Positions 1 to 7,543 of a DNA stretch of 14,620 nucleotides are shown one piece after another. Position numbers and translations under genes: made by a program. Source of the DNA: Rhodanobacter sp. UBA5168 (GTDB lineage Bacteria; Pseudomonadota; Gammaproteobacteria; Xanthomonadales; Rhodanobacteraceae); the NCBI GenBank assembly GCA_002413455.1, contig DHXA01000037.1, forward strand, positions 6,315-20,934. The letters are read 5' to 3'. How positions within the stretch are numbered: position 1 is the stretch's first letter; each line of letters begins with the position of its first letter. The notes under the pieces were generated by a model, which saw only the letters and a program-made list of their open reading frames with translations, did not search any database and was not told the DNA's origin.

Positions 1-812
1 TGCGACCAGCCCAGCCGCACCAGGTAGTTGAGCAGCGCATGCGGCAGGAAGCCGTCGTCGCGATACTCCATCACGCTGACCGCACTGGTGCGCTTGGACA
101 GCTTCTTGCCTTCCTTGTCGAGGATCATCGGCAGGTGCGCGAACTCCGGCACCTTGGCACCGAGCGCGTGATAGATGTTGATCTGCCGCGGCGTGTTGTT
201 GACGTGGTCGTCGCCGCGGATCACTTCAGTGATGCCCATGTCGATATCGTCGACCACCACGGCGAAGTTGTAGGTCGGCCAGCCGTCGGAACGGAAGATC
301 ACCAGATCGTCCAGCTCGTTGTTCGCCCACTCGATGCGGCCCTTGACCTTGTCGTCGAACACCACCGAGCCTTCGCTCGGATTGCGGAAACGGATCACGC
401 GATGGGGATCTTCACGGAAAGGCTCGTTGCGGTCGCGGTAATAGCCGTTGTAGCGCGGCTTCTCGCCCTTCGCGATCGCGGTCTCGCGCATGGCCTCGAT
501 CTCCGCCTTGCTCTCGTAGGCGTAGTACGCCTTGCCGGCAGCCACCAGTTCATCGGCCACTTGCTTGTAACGATCCAGCCGCTGGGTCTGGTAAAACGGA
601 CCTTCATCGGCATCCAGACCAAGCCAGTGCATGGCATCGAGAATCGCCTGCACCGCGGCATCGGTCGAGCGCTCGCGATCGGTATCCTCGATGCGCAGGA
701 TGAATTCGCCGCCGCGACGGCGCGATTCCAGCCAGCAGTACAGTGCAGTGCGGGCGCCGCCGATATGCAGGAAACCGGTGGGGCTGGGAGCGAAGCGGGT
801 GCGGACGGTCAT
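1..812 (-). CDS. gltX: Glutamyl-tRNA synthetase, C-terminal part missing (window edge)
   Basis: Charges tRNA-Glu with glutamate in the cytoplasm; class I aminoacyl-tRNA synthetase. The visible 270 residues hold the whole catalytic start: the FAPSPTG motif at 7-13, the HIGH-type signature as HIGG at 16-19, the RIEDTD motif at 40-45, and the KMSKS-type loop as KLSKR at 237-241, the same numbering as in E. coli GluRS. The anticodon-binding C-terminal half lies beyond the left edge, so this is an edge truncation and not a pseudogene. The region where E. coli GluRS carries zinc-binding cysteines (around residues 98-125) has no cysteine here (Y-A-Y-E near 97-100), so this is probably the zinc-free bacterial type. 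The ATG at 812 fits the conserved N terminus; the ribosome site is weak (GAAGA). It is divergent from the next gene, with only 28 nt between start codons. Confidence 0.97.
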   Translation of the reverse strand, partial: MTVRTRFAPSPTGFLHIGGARTALYCWLESRRRGGEFILRIEDTDRERSTDAAVQAILDAMHWLGLDADEGPFYQTQRLDRYKQVADELVAAGKAYYAYESKAEIEAMRETAIAKGEKPRYNGYYRDRNEPFREDPHRVIRFRNPSEGSVVFDDKVKGRIEWANNELDDLVIFRSDGWPTYNFAVVVDDIDMGITEVIRGDDHVNNTPRQINIYHALGAKVPEFAHLPMILDKEGKKLSKRTSAVSVMEYRDDGFLPHALLNYLVRLGWS

Positions 813-840
813 GGGGTCTTCAAGAGATGCGGGGCAAGTC

Positions 841-1659
841 ATGGATTTTAGCCGATACGGTGACAGCAACCGAGCTACCGCGAAACCGGCGCGTTGCGTA
901 TCCCGCTCGTTTGTCATGCTGCTGGGGGGCTGGTTCGGCATCGTCCTGCCGGCGTTGGCAGACAACCCCGGCTACGACCGCCCCGGCTATGGCTTCACGC
1001 CGGTCGCGCTGGCAGCGGGTGAGATGACCATCGAACAGGGCCTGCCGGACTGGAGCCGCGACCGCAGCGATGGTGCAGGCAGCTCGCAGTACAGCGCCGA
1101 CAGCCTGCTTCGCCTCGGCATCGGCGGCCCAGTGGAGCTGCAACTGGGCAGTTCGCCATGGAACTATCTTCGACAAAACGCCGGCAGCATCCATTCCCGC
1201 AGCCACGGCCACGGCGACACCGGGCTGGGCCTGAAACTCGCCCTGCCCTCGGCGGGCAAGGCCTTCAGCTGGGGCTTGCTGGGCAGTGTCGAATTCACCG
1301 ATGGCGCGAAAGATTTTCGCAGCGACGAGCGCCAGTATCTGCTCGGCGCGCAGTTCAATCTGCAGGCGAACCAGCGCAACTCACTGGGTGCATACCTTGA
1401 GGAAGTGCGCAGCGGTGGCCGGGACAGCACCACGATGGCGTTCAGCGACAACTACACGCTGACCCGAACACTGACGCTCTACACAGAAGCTGCCTTGCTG
1501 CATCCGGCGAGCCAGGCCAGTGGCACCGTTGCGGGTGCCGGCCTGACCTGGATGGTCAACCCGCGCGTGCAGGTCGACGCGGGCTTCGATCATCGCCTGG
1601 GTGGAACCGCTGCCGAATGGCGGAGCAATCTCGGCGTATCGGTCTATCTCGGCCACTGA
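841..1659 (+). CDS. Predicted outer-membrane beta-barrel protein, transporter / Phenol_MetA_deg-like
   Basis: A 272-aa exported protein, probably an outer-membrane barrel. The N terminus has a basic stretch, then a hydrophobic core at about 26-40 ending in ALA before DNP, a good signal-peptidase I site. The mature part alternates short hydrophobic strands and Gly/Asp/Asn turns. It ends with a strand resembling the 'lDaG...' closing strand of the PF13557-type 'transporter' family (DAGFDHRL) and a final VSVYLGH that suits a barrel. No substrate can be read from the sequence. Start: 841 gives a basic n-region but only a weak GGGG upstream; the in-frame ATG at 916 would leave a signal peptide with no positive charge, so 841 is preferred. 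It stands alone, divergent from gltX and convergent with the DUF4399 gene, 39 nt apart, with no clear terminator between them. Family assignment is moderate. Confidence 0.7.
   Translation: MDFSRYGDSNRATAKPARCVSRSFVMLLGGWFGIVLPALADNPGYDRPGYGFTPVALAAGEMTIEQGLPDWSRDRSDGAGSSQYSADSLLRLGIGGPVELQLGSSPWNYLRQNAGSIHSRSHGHGDTGLGLKLALPSAGKAFSWGLLGSVEFTDGAKDFRSDERQYLLGAQFNLQANQRNSLGAYLEEVRSGGRDSTTMAFSDNYTLTRTLTLYTEAALLHPASQASGTVAGAGLTWMVNPRVQVDAGFDHRLGGTAAEWRSNLGVSVYLGH
845..850 (-). promoter_or_regulatory. Candidate -10 element of the gltX promoter
   Basis: Read on the minus strand this is TAAAAT, one mismatch from the sigma70 -10 consensus. It would place a transcript start about 25 nt before the gltX ATG. 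I see no convincing -35 hexamer at 16-18 nt. The element lies inside the first codons of the divergent gene if that gene starts at 841, which adds a little weight to its alternative start at 916. Support is sequence resemblance only. Confidence 0.35.
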
Positions 1660-1698
1660 CTTCCCTACGCGATCCCGACGCGCTCATACGGCGCGATC

Positions 1699-2133
1699 TC
1701 ACTTCACGTGAATGGTGATCTTCTTCGACACCACCGCCGGATCGAACGGGATGTGGTTTGCGTCACCCAGTTCCAGTTGCAACGTGTGCTTGCCGGGTTT
1801 CAACGTGAGCGTGGTCTCGGTCTGGCCACCACCGAAATGGATGTGGTTGTCGTCCTTCGCGATCGGCTGGCCGGCGGCTGGCAGATCTTTCACGTCGACC
1901 AGCAGGTGATGGTGACCCGTGCCCTCTTTGGCCATGCCGGCGGGCGCCACGCCCATGCCTTTGAGGCCGAAGCGCACGACGACATGCTGACCCACGGTGG
2001 CCCCATCGCTGGGCGAAATGATGTAGACCTCGGCGCCGCCGGTAGCCTTGGTGGTTGGCAGGGCGGGAGCCTGGGCGGCGATTGCGCCGGCGGCGAACGT
2101 GGTCAGTGCAAGAGCGAGCAGGATGCGTTTCAT
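1699..2133 (-). CDS. Small secreted DUF4399 domain protein
   Basis: A 144-aa protein whose function I cannot name. A Sec signal peptide is visible (KR at 2-3, hydrophobic core at about 4-19, likely cut near AIAAQA). The mature part is one DUF4399-like domain: an opening strand with 'ISPSDGATVGQ', a conserved 'GTGHHHLLVD' stretch, 'HFGGGQTET', then 'L.PGKHTLQLELGD' and a C-terminal basic strand. The clustered histidines (HHH in the middle, H.H before FGGG) could bind a metal, but that is inference. The ATG at 2133 is chosen over the adjacent in-frame TTG at 2136 because GGAGA (2141-2145 on the plus strand) sits 7 nt upstream. Monocistronic, divergent from the glycosyltransferase gene; a 14-bp palindrome lies just upstream. 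Confidence 0.85.
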   Translation of the reverse strand: MKRILLALALTTFAAGAIAAQAPALPTTKATGGAEVYIISPSDGATVGQHVVVRFGLKGMGVAPAGMAKEGTGHHHLLVDVKDLPAAGQPIAKDDNHIHFGGGQTETTLTLKPGKHTLQLELGDANHIPFDPAVVSKKITIHVK

Positions 2134-2167
2134 CAAACAGTCTCCACAGGGACAAGGTCCCGCCAGT

Positions 2168-2181
2168 GTAAGCGCGCTTAC
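2168..2181. promoter_or_regulatory. 14-bp perfect palindrome in a divergent intergenic region
   Basis: GTAAGCGCGCTTAC reads the same on both strands. It sits 34 nt upstream of the DUF4399 start and 111 nt upstream of the glycosyltransferase start, where an operator for a dimeric regulator would be placed. I do not recognise it as the site of a named regulator, and no regulator gene is adjacent. As a DNA palindrome without a loop it is more likely a protein-binding site than a terminator. Confidence 0.4.
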
Positions 2182-2292
2182 GGCACATGGACCACCCTTC
2201 GAACCCGCCCGACGTCACCGCAACGTCACGCACCCGCCATGCCGCCGCAACCCCGCCCGACCAAGCTGGGCCAAGCCAGCACGAGCAAGGTC

Positions 2293-3453
2293 ATGCGCAT
2301 CGGCATCGTCAGTGAAACCTATCCACCGGAAATCAACGGCGTCGCACTGACCGTGCACAGCCTCGCCGCCGGCCTGGCCAGTCGCGGCCACAGCGTGGAT
2401 CTGATCCGGCCACGGCAAGCCCAACCCCATCACGATGAACCGGGCATCGACGTGCTGCACGTGCGTGGTGCCGCCCTGCCCCGCTATCCCGGCTTGCGCT
2501 TCGGCCTGCCGGCCGCCCGCACGCTGCACCGGCATTGGTCGCGGCAACGCCCTGACGCCATCTACGTTGCCACCGAAGGTCCGTTGGGCTGGTCCGCCGT
2601 ACGTGCTGCCCGGCAACTGGGCATTCCGCTCGTCAGCGGCTTTCATACCCGCTTCGACCATTATGCCCATCACTACGGCGTGGGCCTGCTCACGCCGCTG
2701 GTGCGCGGCTACCTGCGCCGGTTCCATCAGCGCGCGGCGGCGACCCTCGTGCCGACCGACGCACTCGCACAGGAGTTGCGTGACATGGGCATATCCAATG
2801 CGCAGCTGTTGCGTCGCGCGGTCGATACCCAGCTGTTCCATCCGCGCCATCGCGATAACGACCTGCGCGCCGCCTGGGGCGTCGACGCCGCCACGCCAGT
2901 GGTGCTGTATGTGGGGCGTCTGGCGGCGGAAAAGAATCTCGAGCTGGCAGTCCAAGCGTTCCGTGCCATCCAGCAACGCGTTCCCCAGGCACGCCATGTA
3001 TGGGTGGGCGATGGTCCCGCTCGCGCGGCGCTGGAAGCGGCGCATCCGGATTTCATCTTCGCCGGCGTGCAGCGCGGCGAAACGCTGGCACGACACTACG
3101 CCAGCGCCGACCTGTTCCTGTTCCCCAGCCTCAGCGAAACCTTTGGCAACGTGATCATCGAAGCCATGGCCGCTGGCCTGCCGGTCGTGGCGTATGCCGA
3201 AGGCGCCGCACGCGAACATCTCGTGGACGGCGTCAATGGCTACTGCGTCGAATCGGGCAACGCGGCGGCTTTCATCGACGCGGCGGCCAGGCTGGCCGGC
3301 AACCCGGGCCTGATCCGGCACATGGGCCGTGCGGCCCATGCCCAGATGGCTGGATTGTCGCCAGAGGCGGTCATCCGCGATTTCGAAGCCCTGCTGCGCG
3401 AGATGGCCCAGGAGAACCAGCATGAGCACGCAAGCATCGTCGCCCACGCCTGA
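2293..3453 (+). CDS. GT4-family glycosyltransferase (GDP-mannose/diacylglycerol-type, acceptor unknown)
   Basis: A 386-aa GT-B fold retaining glycosyltransferase, expected at the cytoplasmic membrane face. The N-terminal acceptor domain opens with MRIGIVSETYPPEINGV and a Gly-rich turn at 14-16. 'GFHTRFDHYAHHYG' at 116-129 resembles the FHT..P.Y motif of mannosyltransferases and sulfoquinovosyl or glycosyl-diacylglycerol synthases. The donor domain has GRLAAEKN at 208-215 (K214 contacting the nucleotide-sugar phosphate in the family), GDGP at 239-242, and the E-x7-E pair E282/E290 in 'SETFGNVIIEAMAAGLPVVA'. Full family length. The reading frame stays open back to 1708, but family similarity begins at 2293. 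ATG 2239 is a possible alternative; neither has a strong ribosome site. Its last 32 nt overlap the PAP2 gene, implying joint expression and a lipid-linked acceptor. Exact sugar and acceptor are not determinable. Confidence 0.88.
   Translation: MRIGIVSETYPPEINGVALTVHSLAAGLASRGHSVDLIRPRQAQPHHDEPGIDVLHVRGAALPRYPGLRFGLPAARTLHRHWSRQRPDAIYVATEGPLGWSAVRAARQLGIPLVSGFHTRFDHYAHHYGVGLLTPLVRGYLRRFHQRAAATLVPTDALAQELRDMGISNAQLLRRAVDTQLFHPRHRDNDLRAAWGVDAATPVVLYVGRLAAEKNLELAVQAFRAIQQRVPQARHVWVGDGPARAALEAAHPDFIFAGVQRGETLARHYASADLFLFPSLSETFGNVIIEAMAAGLPVVAYAEGAAREHLVDGVNGYCVESGNAAAFIDAAARLAGNPGLIRHMGRAAHAQMAGLSPEAVIRDFEALLREMAQENQHEHASIVAHA
3410..3415 (+). promoter_or_regulatory. Ribosome-binding site that fixes the PAP2 start
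   Basis: AGGAGA lies 6 nt before the ATG at 3422, inside the end of the glycosyltransferase gene. It is the strongest Shine-Dalgarno in this part of the window. It supports the 3422 start over the open frame that extends back to 3329. Confidence 0.8.
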
Positions 3454-3985
3454 GCTTTCGCCCGGGCCACGGTTCGCCCTGGACAGCCGTGTATGCCTGA
3501 TGGCCAATCGCTGGGGAACCCGCCGACTGGTCGGCCTGTTCTTCGGCGCCATCAGCCGACTCGGCGATGGCGTGTTCTGGTACGCGCTGATGGCGGTCAT
3601 GGCGTTGCTCGGCGGCCATCGCGGACTGCTCGCCGCCGCACACATGGCCGCCACCGGACTCACCGCGCTGCTGCTCTATCGATTGCTCAAGCGCTGGACG
3701 CGCCGCCCGCGCCCCTACCGCGTCTGCCCGGGTGTGATCGCACACGTGCCGCCACTGGATGAATTCAGTTTTCCCTCGGGCCATACCCTGCAGGCGGTGA
3801 GTTTCAGCATCGTGGCGCTGGCGTGGTATCCACCGCTTGCTCCGCTGCTGCTGCCCTTCACCGCGCTGGTCGCTGCCTCGCGGGTGATCCTCGGGTTGCA
3901 CTATCCCAGCGATGTACTGGCGGCCATCCTCATCGGCAGCGGTCTTGGTATGGCGTCGCTGCGGCTTATGCCACCGCTGGTCTGA
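3422..3985 (+). CDS. PAP2-family membrane phosphatase
   Basis: A 187-aa integral-membrane phosphatase of the type 2 phosphatidic-acid phosphatase superfamily. All three active-site motifs are intact: K-x6-RP at K90-P98, PSGH at 118-121, and SR-x5-H-x3-D at S153-D164 (catalytic His121 and His160). Hydrophobic segments lie at about 36-63, 68-88, 123-136, 138-152 and 165-179. Members remove a phosphate from phosphatidic acid, lipid-linked pyrophosphates such as undecaprenyl-PP, or lipid A. The substrate here is unknown. It overlaps the upstream glycosyltransferase gene by 32 nt and has its own AGGAGA site. A plausible joint role is supplying or recycling the lipid acceptor (diacylglycerol or undecaprenyl phosphate) for that transferase; this is inference. 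No terminator is obvious after its TGA. Confidence 0.92.
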   Translation: MSTQASSPTPELSPGPRFALDSRVCLMANRWGTRRLVGLFFGAISRLGDGVFWYALMAVMALLGGHRGLLAAAHMAATGLTALLLYRLLKRWTRRPRPYRVCPGVIAHVPPLDEFSFPSGHTLQAVSFSIVALAWYPPLAPLLLPFTALVAASRVILGLHYPSDVLAAILIGSGLGMASLRLMPPLV

Positions 3986-4063
3986 GTGGCCGAACCCGGG
4001 ACTGCATGGGCAGCATCTGCGCACGCCGTCACAAGCTCCTTTGCGGTCAGGCAGATAGCCCAC

Positions 4064-4113
4064 TTGTCCACAGGCTTTACCGGCCGTGTTCCACAACGGC
4101 TGTGGAGAACTCC
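4064..4113 (+). repeat. 50-bp intergenic repeat, copy 1
   Basis: Begins TTGTCCACAGGCTTTACCGG, identical to copy 3 over these 20 bases, and ends CTGTGGAGAACTCC. TTGTCCACA at 4064-4072 and the inverse complement TTCTCCACA (read on the minus strand at 4101-4109) are DnaA-box-like. Internal inverted repeat: TTCCACA (4089-4095) against TGTGGAG (4101-4107). Confidence 0.75.
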
Positions 4114-4148
4114 GGGTCAACGGAGCGCCGCGCTGGGCAGAACGTCGC

Positions 4149-4163
4149 CAGCGCGTAGCAAGT
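4149..4163 (+). repeat. 15-bp direct box, copy A
   Basis: CAGCGCGTAGCAAGT, found again exactly at 4298-4312. It ends 27 nt before repeat copy 2. The identical spacing before copy 3 suggests the box belongs to a longer repeat unit. Confidence 0.6.
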
Positions 4164-4190
4164 GGTTGTCGACAAAGGGCGTAACAGACG

Positions 4191-4240
4191 TTGCCCACAG
4201 GGTTGTACAGAAGGCGCGCACAAGCGCTGTGGAAAACTCT
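4191..4240 (+). repeat. 50-bp intergenic repeat, copy 2 (most diverged)
   Basis: Same 50-nt length as copies 1 and 3. Begins TTGCCCACAGG and ends GCTGTGGAAAACTCT, but the middle (4202-4219) is largely different. The 3' edge matches copy 3 for CTGTGGAAAACTC. The DnaA-like 9-mer on the minus strand at 4228-4236 reads TTTTCCACA. Confidence 0.65.
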
Positions 4241-4297
4241 GCAGTGCAGACCGCGATCAGGTTCGCGTGGACGAGTCCGTCGTGCGCAATCCATGAT

Positions 4298-4312
4298 CAG
4301 CGCGTAGCAAGT
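4298..4312 (+). repeat. 15-bp direct box, copy B
   Basis: Exact second copy of CAGCGCGTAGCAAGT, again ending 27 nt before a 50-bp repeat (copy 3). The 27-nt spacers themselves are not alike. Confidence 0.6.
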
Positions 4313-4320
4313 ACCTGATG

Positions 4321-4344
4321 GGCAAGCCGCAAATGCGGCTTGTC
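4321..4344. other. Hairpin at the left edge of repeat copy 3
   Basis: CAAGCCGC (4323-4330) pairs perfectly with GCGGCTTG (4335-4342) around an AAAT loop, and two more pairs (one G-T) extend it. No T-run follows on either strand, so I do not call it a terminator. It overlaps the first five bases of repeat copy 3. Confidence 0.45.
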
Positions 4345-4389
4345 CACAGGCTTTACCGGAACGCGTCCACAGCTGCTGTGGAAAACTCC
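4340..4389 (+). repeat. 50-bp intergenic repeat, copy 3
   Basis: Starts with the same 20 bases as copy 1 and ends with the same GCTGTGGAAAACTC as copy 2. The inner part contains the hairpin-capable CCACAG-CTG-CTGTGG (4367-4381). TTGTCCACA at 4340-4348 and the minus-strand TTTTCCACA at 4377-4385 are inverted, 37 nt start to start, the same spacing as in the other two copies. Confidence 0.75.
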
Positions 4390-4394
4390 GCGAT

Positions 4395-4428
4395 GAAAAC
4401 AACGATGCCGCCTGATGGCGGCATCGTT
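4395..4428 (-). terminator. Rho-independent terminator of accD (end of trp-accD cluster)
   Basis: A perfect 12-bp stem, AACGATGCCGCC (4401-4412) and GGCGGCATCGTT (4417-4428), has a 4-nt loop. On the minus strand it is followed by GTTTTC, a short T-rich tail. It starts 26 nt after the accD stop codon, so it should end the accD transcript. On the plus strand the tail is poorer (TTTCGC), but the stem could also slow readthrough from the PAP2 side. Confidence 0.85.
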
Positions 4429-4453
4429 TCGCAGCAACGCTCGACATGCTGCT

Positions 4454-5323
<870 letters not shown>

Positions 5324-5374
5324 CGCATCACCCTGACTGTTCGTGAGCGCGCCACCTTCAGGCGGCACCTGTTC

Positions 5375-6175
5375 TCAATGCGCGCCGAGCGCGGCGCGGA
5401 TCGGCGCGAGAAACTCGCGTACCCGCACGGTTATGTCTTCGGCGTCCGTTGCCCCGGCCAACCGTTCGACCAGCGCGCTGCCGATGACCACCGCGTCGGC
5501 AAAACCGGCAATCGCCTTCGCACTTGCCGCATCGCGGATGCCAAAGCCCACCGCCACCGGCGCCTTCGCGCGAAGCCGGATATCGGCCACGCGCGCGGCG
5601 ATATCGCCGGTACTCAGGTGCGCCGCGCCGGTGATGCCAGCAAACGACACATAGTACAGGAAACCCTCGGCCGACCCGCACAGCTGCGCCATACGCGAGG
5701 GTGCAGTGGTCGGTGCAGCGAGCAGGATCTGCTGCAAACCCGCCTCGCGCAGCGGCTGCAGAACCGCAGCTTCTTCCAGCGGGCAATCGACCAGCAGCAC
5801 GCCATCGACGCCAGCTTGCACGGCTTCCTGCGCGAAGCGCGCATAGCCGTGGATCTCGACCGGATTCAGATACCCCATCAACACGATCGGTGTTTCCGCA
5901 TCGCGCTGGCGAAACGCGGCAACCCAGCCGAGCACTTCGTTGAGCCCCACGCCTTTCGCGATCGCCCGCTCGCTGGCGTGCTGGATCACCGGGCCGTCAG
6001 CCATCGGATCGGAAAACGGCACACCCAGTTCGATCAGATCGGCGCCGGCATCGACCAGCGCATGCATCAACGCCACCACGTGCTCAGGCGACGGATCGCC
6101 AGCCGTGACGAACGGAATCAGGCCGGTGCGGCCGACGGCTTTCAGCGCGGCGAAGCGGCGGTCGATCCGGCTCAT
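5375..6175 (-). CDS. trpA: Tryptophan synthase alpha chain
   Basis: Cleaves indole-3-glycerol phosphate to indole and glyceraldehyde-3-phosphate and passes indole through the tunnel to TrpB. 266 aa TIM barrel. Catalytic residues fall at the same numbers as in E. coli: E49 in '[11 protein letters not shown]' and D60 in 'MADGP'. '[11 protein letters not shown]' (the loop covering the active site) and 'VGFGIRD' and 'VVIGSALV' (phosphate-binding turns) are present. The active-site loop has T in place only within the G-I-T-G-A run, as in relatives. Its ATG at 6175 shares ATGA with the trpB stop, the classic trpBA overlap giving coupled, roughly equal translation. The open frame upstream to 6241 is just the overlapping trpB end. 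Confidence 0.98.
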   Translation of the reverse strand: MSRIDRRFAALKAVGRTGLIPFVTAGDPSPEHVVALMHALVDAGADLIELGVPFSDPMADGPVIQHASERAIAKGVGLNEVLGWVAAFRQRDAETPIVLMGYLNPVEIHGYARFAQEAVQAGVDGVLLVDCPLEEAAVLQPLREAGLQQILLAAPTTAPSRMAQLCGSAEGFLYYVSFAGITGAAHLSTGDIAARVADIRLRAKAPVAVGFGIRDAASAKAIAGFADAVVIGSALVERLAGATDAEDITVRVREFLAPIRAALGAH

Positions 6176-7383
6176 ACCTCGACTCCTTCGCGCGCGGCGA
6201 TCGTATGCACGTCCTTGTCGCCGCGACCGGAAAGGTTGCACAACACGATGCCGTCCTTCGGCATGTCGCGCGCCAGCTTGATGGCCTGCGCTACGGCATG
6301 GCTGGATTCCAGCGCGGCCAGGATGCCTTCGGTGCGCGCCAGCAAATGAAATGCCTCCATCGCCTCATCGTCTGTCACACCCACATAGTCGGCGCGCCCG
6401 ACATCCTTGAGGAACGCATGCTCGGGGCCGACGCCCGGGTAATCCAGGCCGGCGGAGATTGAATGCGTTTCGGTGATCTGGCCGTTGTCATCGCACAGCA
6501 CATAGGTGCGATTGCCGTGCAACACGCCCGGCCTGCCGGCAGCCAGCGACGCCGCATGATGTCCGGTGGCCAGTCCCAATCCCGCCGCCTCGGCGCCGAC
6601 GATGCGCACATCGGCGTCATTGAGGAACGCATGGAACAGGCCGATCGCGTTGGAGCCGCCACCAACGCAGGCGGTCAGTACATCCGGCAGGCGACCGTAC
6701 TGCTCCAGCATCTGCGCACGAGCCTCGCGTCCCACGATCGCGTTGAAATCGCGCACCATCAGCGGGTACGGATGCGGTCCGGCCACGGTGCCGATGATGT
6801 AGAAGGTGTCGGCGACGTTGGTCACCCAGTCGCGCATCGCCTCGTTCAAGGCATCTTTCAATGTCTTCGAACCCGAGGTGACCGGCACGACTTCCGCACC
6901 GAGCAGCTTCATGCGGTAGACGTTGATCTTCTGTCGCTCGATGTCGACCGCGCCCATGTAGACCACGCATTTCAGGCCCAGCCGCGCGGCCACCGTGGCG
7001 CTGGCCACGCCGTGCTGGCCGGCACCGGTCTCGGCGATGATGCGCGGCTTGCCCATGCGCTTGGCGACGAGGGCCTGGCCCACGGTGTTGTTGATCTTGT
7101 GCGCGCCGGTGTGGTTCAGGTCCTCGCGCTTGAACAGGATGCGTGCGCCGCCCACCTGCTTCGACAACCGCTCGGCGTGATAGATCGGGCTGGGCCGGCC
7201 GACGTAATGCTTCAGGTCGCGATCGAGTTCGGCAATGAATTCCGGATCGTCGCGAAGGCGTAGATACGCCTCGGTCAGTTCGGCCAGCGGTGCCATCAGG
7301 GTTTCGGCGACGTAGCTGCCACCGTAGTTGCCGAAGCGACCCTGCGCATCGGGGTAGGCGTTGAAATCCACGATCTTGCTCAT
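6172..7383 (-). CDS. trpB: Tryptophan synthase beta chain
   Basis: PLP enzyme joining indole and serine to make tryptophan; alpha2beta2 complex with TrpA. 403 aa. The PLP lysine is K96 in '[10 protein letters not shown]' (K87 in E. coli, offset 9), the catalytic glutamate E118 in 'ETGAGQHG', and the phosphate cup GGGSNA at 241-246, all at the same offset of 9. The C terminus '[10 protein letters not shown]' is normal for TrpB1. The ATG at 7383 gives the typical [18 protein letters not shown] start; an in-frame GTG at 7446 extends into unrelated sequence and is rejected. The ribosome site is poor (GAGA close to the ATG). A 160-nt gap separates it from the oxygenase-like gene, the only large gap in the cluster, and it overlaps trpA by 4 nt. 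Confidence 0.98.
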   Translation of the reverse strand: MSKIVDFNAYPDAQGRFGNYGGSYVAETLMAPLAELTEAYLRLRDDPEFIAELDRDLKHYVGRPSPIYHAERLSKQVGGARILFKREDLNHTGAHKINNTVGQALVAKRMGKPRIIAETGAGQHGVASATVAARLGLKCVVYMGAVDIERQKINVYRMKLLGAEVVPVTSGSKTLKDALNEAMRDWVTNVADTFYIIGTVAGPHPYPLMVRDFNAIVGREARAQMLEQYGRLPDVLTACVGGGSNAIGLFHAFLNDADVRIVGAEAAGLGLATGHHAASLAAGRPGVLHGNRTYVLCDDNGQITETHSISAGLDYPGVGPEHAFLKDVGRADYVGVTDDEAMEAFHLLARTEGILAALESSHAVAQAIKLARDMPKDGIVLCNLSGRGDKDVHTIAAREGVEV

Positions 7384-7460
7384 GTTCTCATTCGATCCGG
7401 AAGGCAGGAACCGCGGGTTGCGCTCCTGCGAAGGCGTATGCCGCACTGCGGCAAGCCGTC

Positions 7461-7490
7461 ATCTTAGCGGCATCTCCGGTGTCGTGGAAA
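7461..7490 (-). promoter_or_regulatory. Candidate internal promoter for trpB-trpA-accD
   Basis: On the minus strand TTTCCA (7490-7485) and TAAGAT (7466-7461) match the sigma70 -35 and -10 consensus at four of six bases each, 18 nt apart. A start point here would give a leader of roughly 70 nt before trpB, containing a small hairpin (TGCCGC 7439-7444 with GCGGCA 7448-7453). The match is modest. The chief argument is position: it lies in the only long gap of the cluster. Confidence 0.3.
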
Positions 7491-7522
7491 TCACGAACCG
7501 AGCCTGCGGAACCACATACGCA

Positions 7523-7532
7523 ACGACGTCGT
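7523..7532. promoter_or_regulatory. 10-bp palindrome upstream of trpB
   Basis: ACGACGTCGT, a perfect palindrome 21 nt after the overlapping start of the preceding gap and about 33 nt upstream of the candidate -35. It could be an operator half-site pair, but 10-bp palindromes are common in GC-rich DNA and no regulator is suggested. Confidence 0.2.
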
Positions 7533-7543
7533 CCGAGGTGCGC

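Larger units (their letters stand above)
3986..4453. other. Gene-free repeat island between two convergent operons
   Basis: About 470 nt between the PAP2 stop (plus) and the accD stop (minus), so it lies at two 3' ends. Short open frames cross it but have no family resemblance and simply translate the repeats. It holds three 50-bp imperfect repeats, two copies of a 15-bp box, one free-standing hairpin, and the accD terminator at its right end. No tRNA-like or rRNA-like sequence was seen. Confidence 0.8.

Noticed and set aside
1708..2292. N-terminal extension of the glycosyltransferase frame
   Set aside because: It would run antisense through the DUF4399 gene and carries no similarity; the family start MRIGIVSETYPP begins at 2293.
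2215..3663. Minus-strand open frame (482 codons) opposite the glycosyltransferase and PAP2 genes
   Set aside because: Antisense to two genes with intact catalytic motifs and showing no domain of its own.
4064..4389. CRISPR array
   Set aside because: Repeats are only three, imperfect, 50 nt long and separated by 77 and 99 nt, with no cas genes in the window.
3986..4453. Chromosomal origin of replication
   Set aside because: DnaA-like 9-mers are present, but there is no AT-rich unwinding region and no dnaA, dnaN, rpmH or gidA neighbour.
7384..7543. Tryptophan attenuator leader peptide
   Set aside because: The only short leader frame has no Trp codon and the hairpins show no terminator with a T-run.
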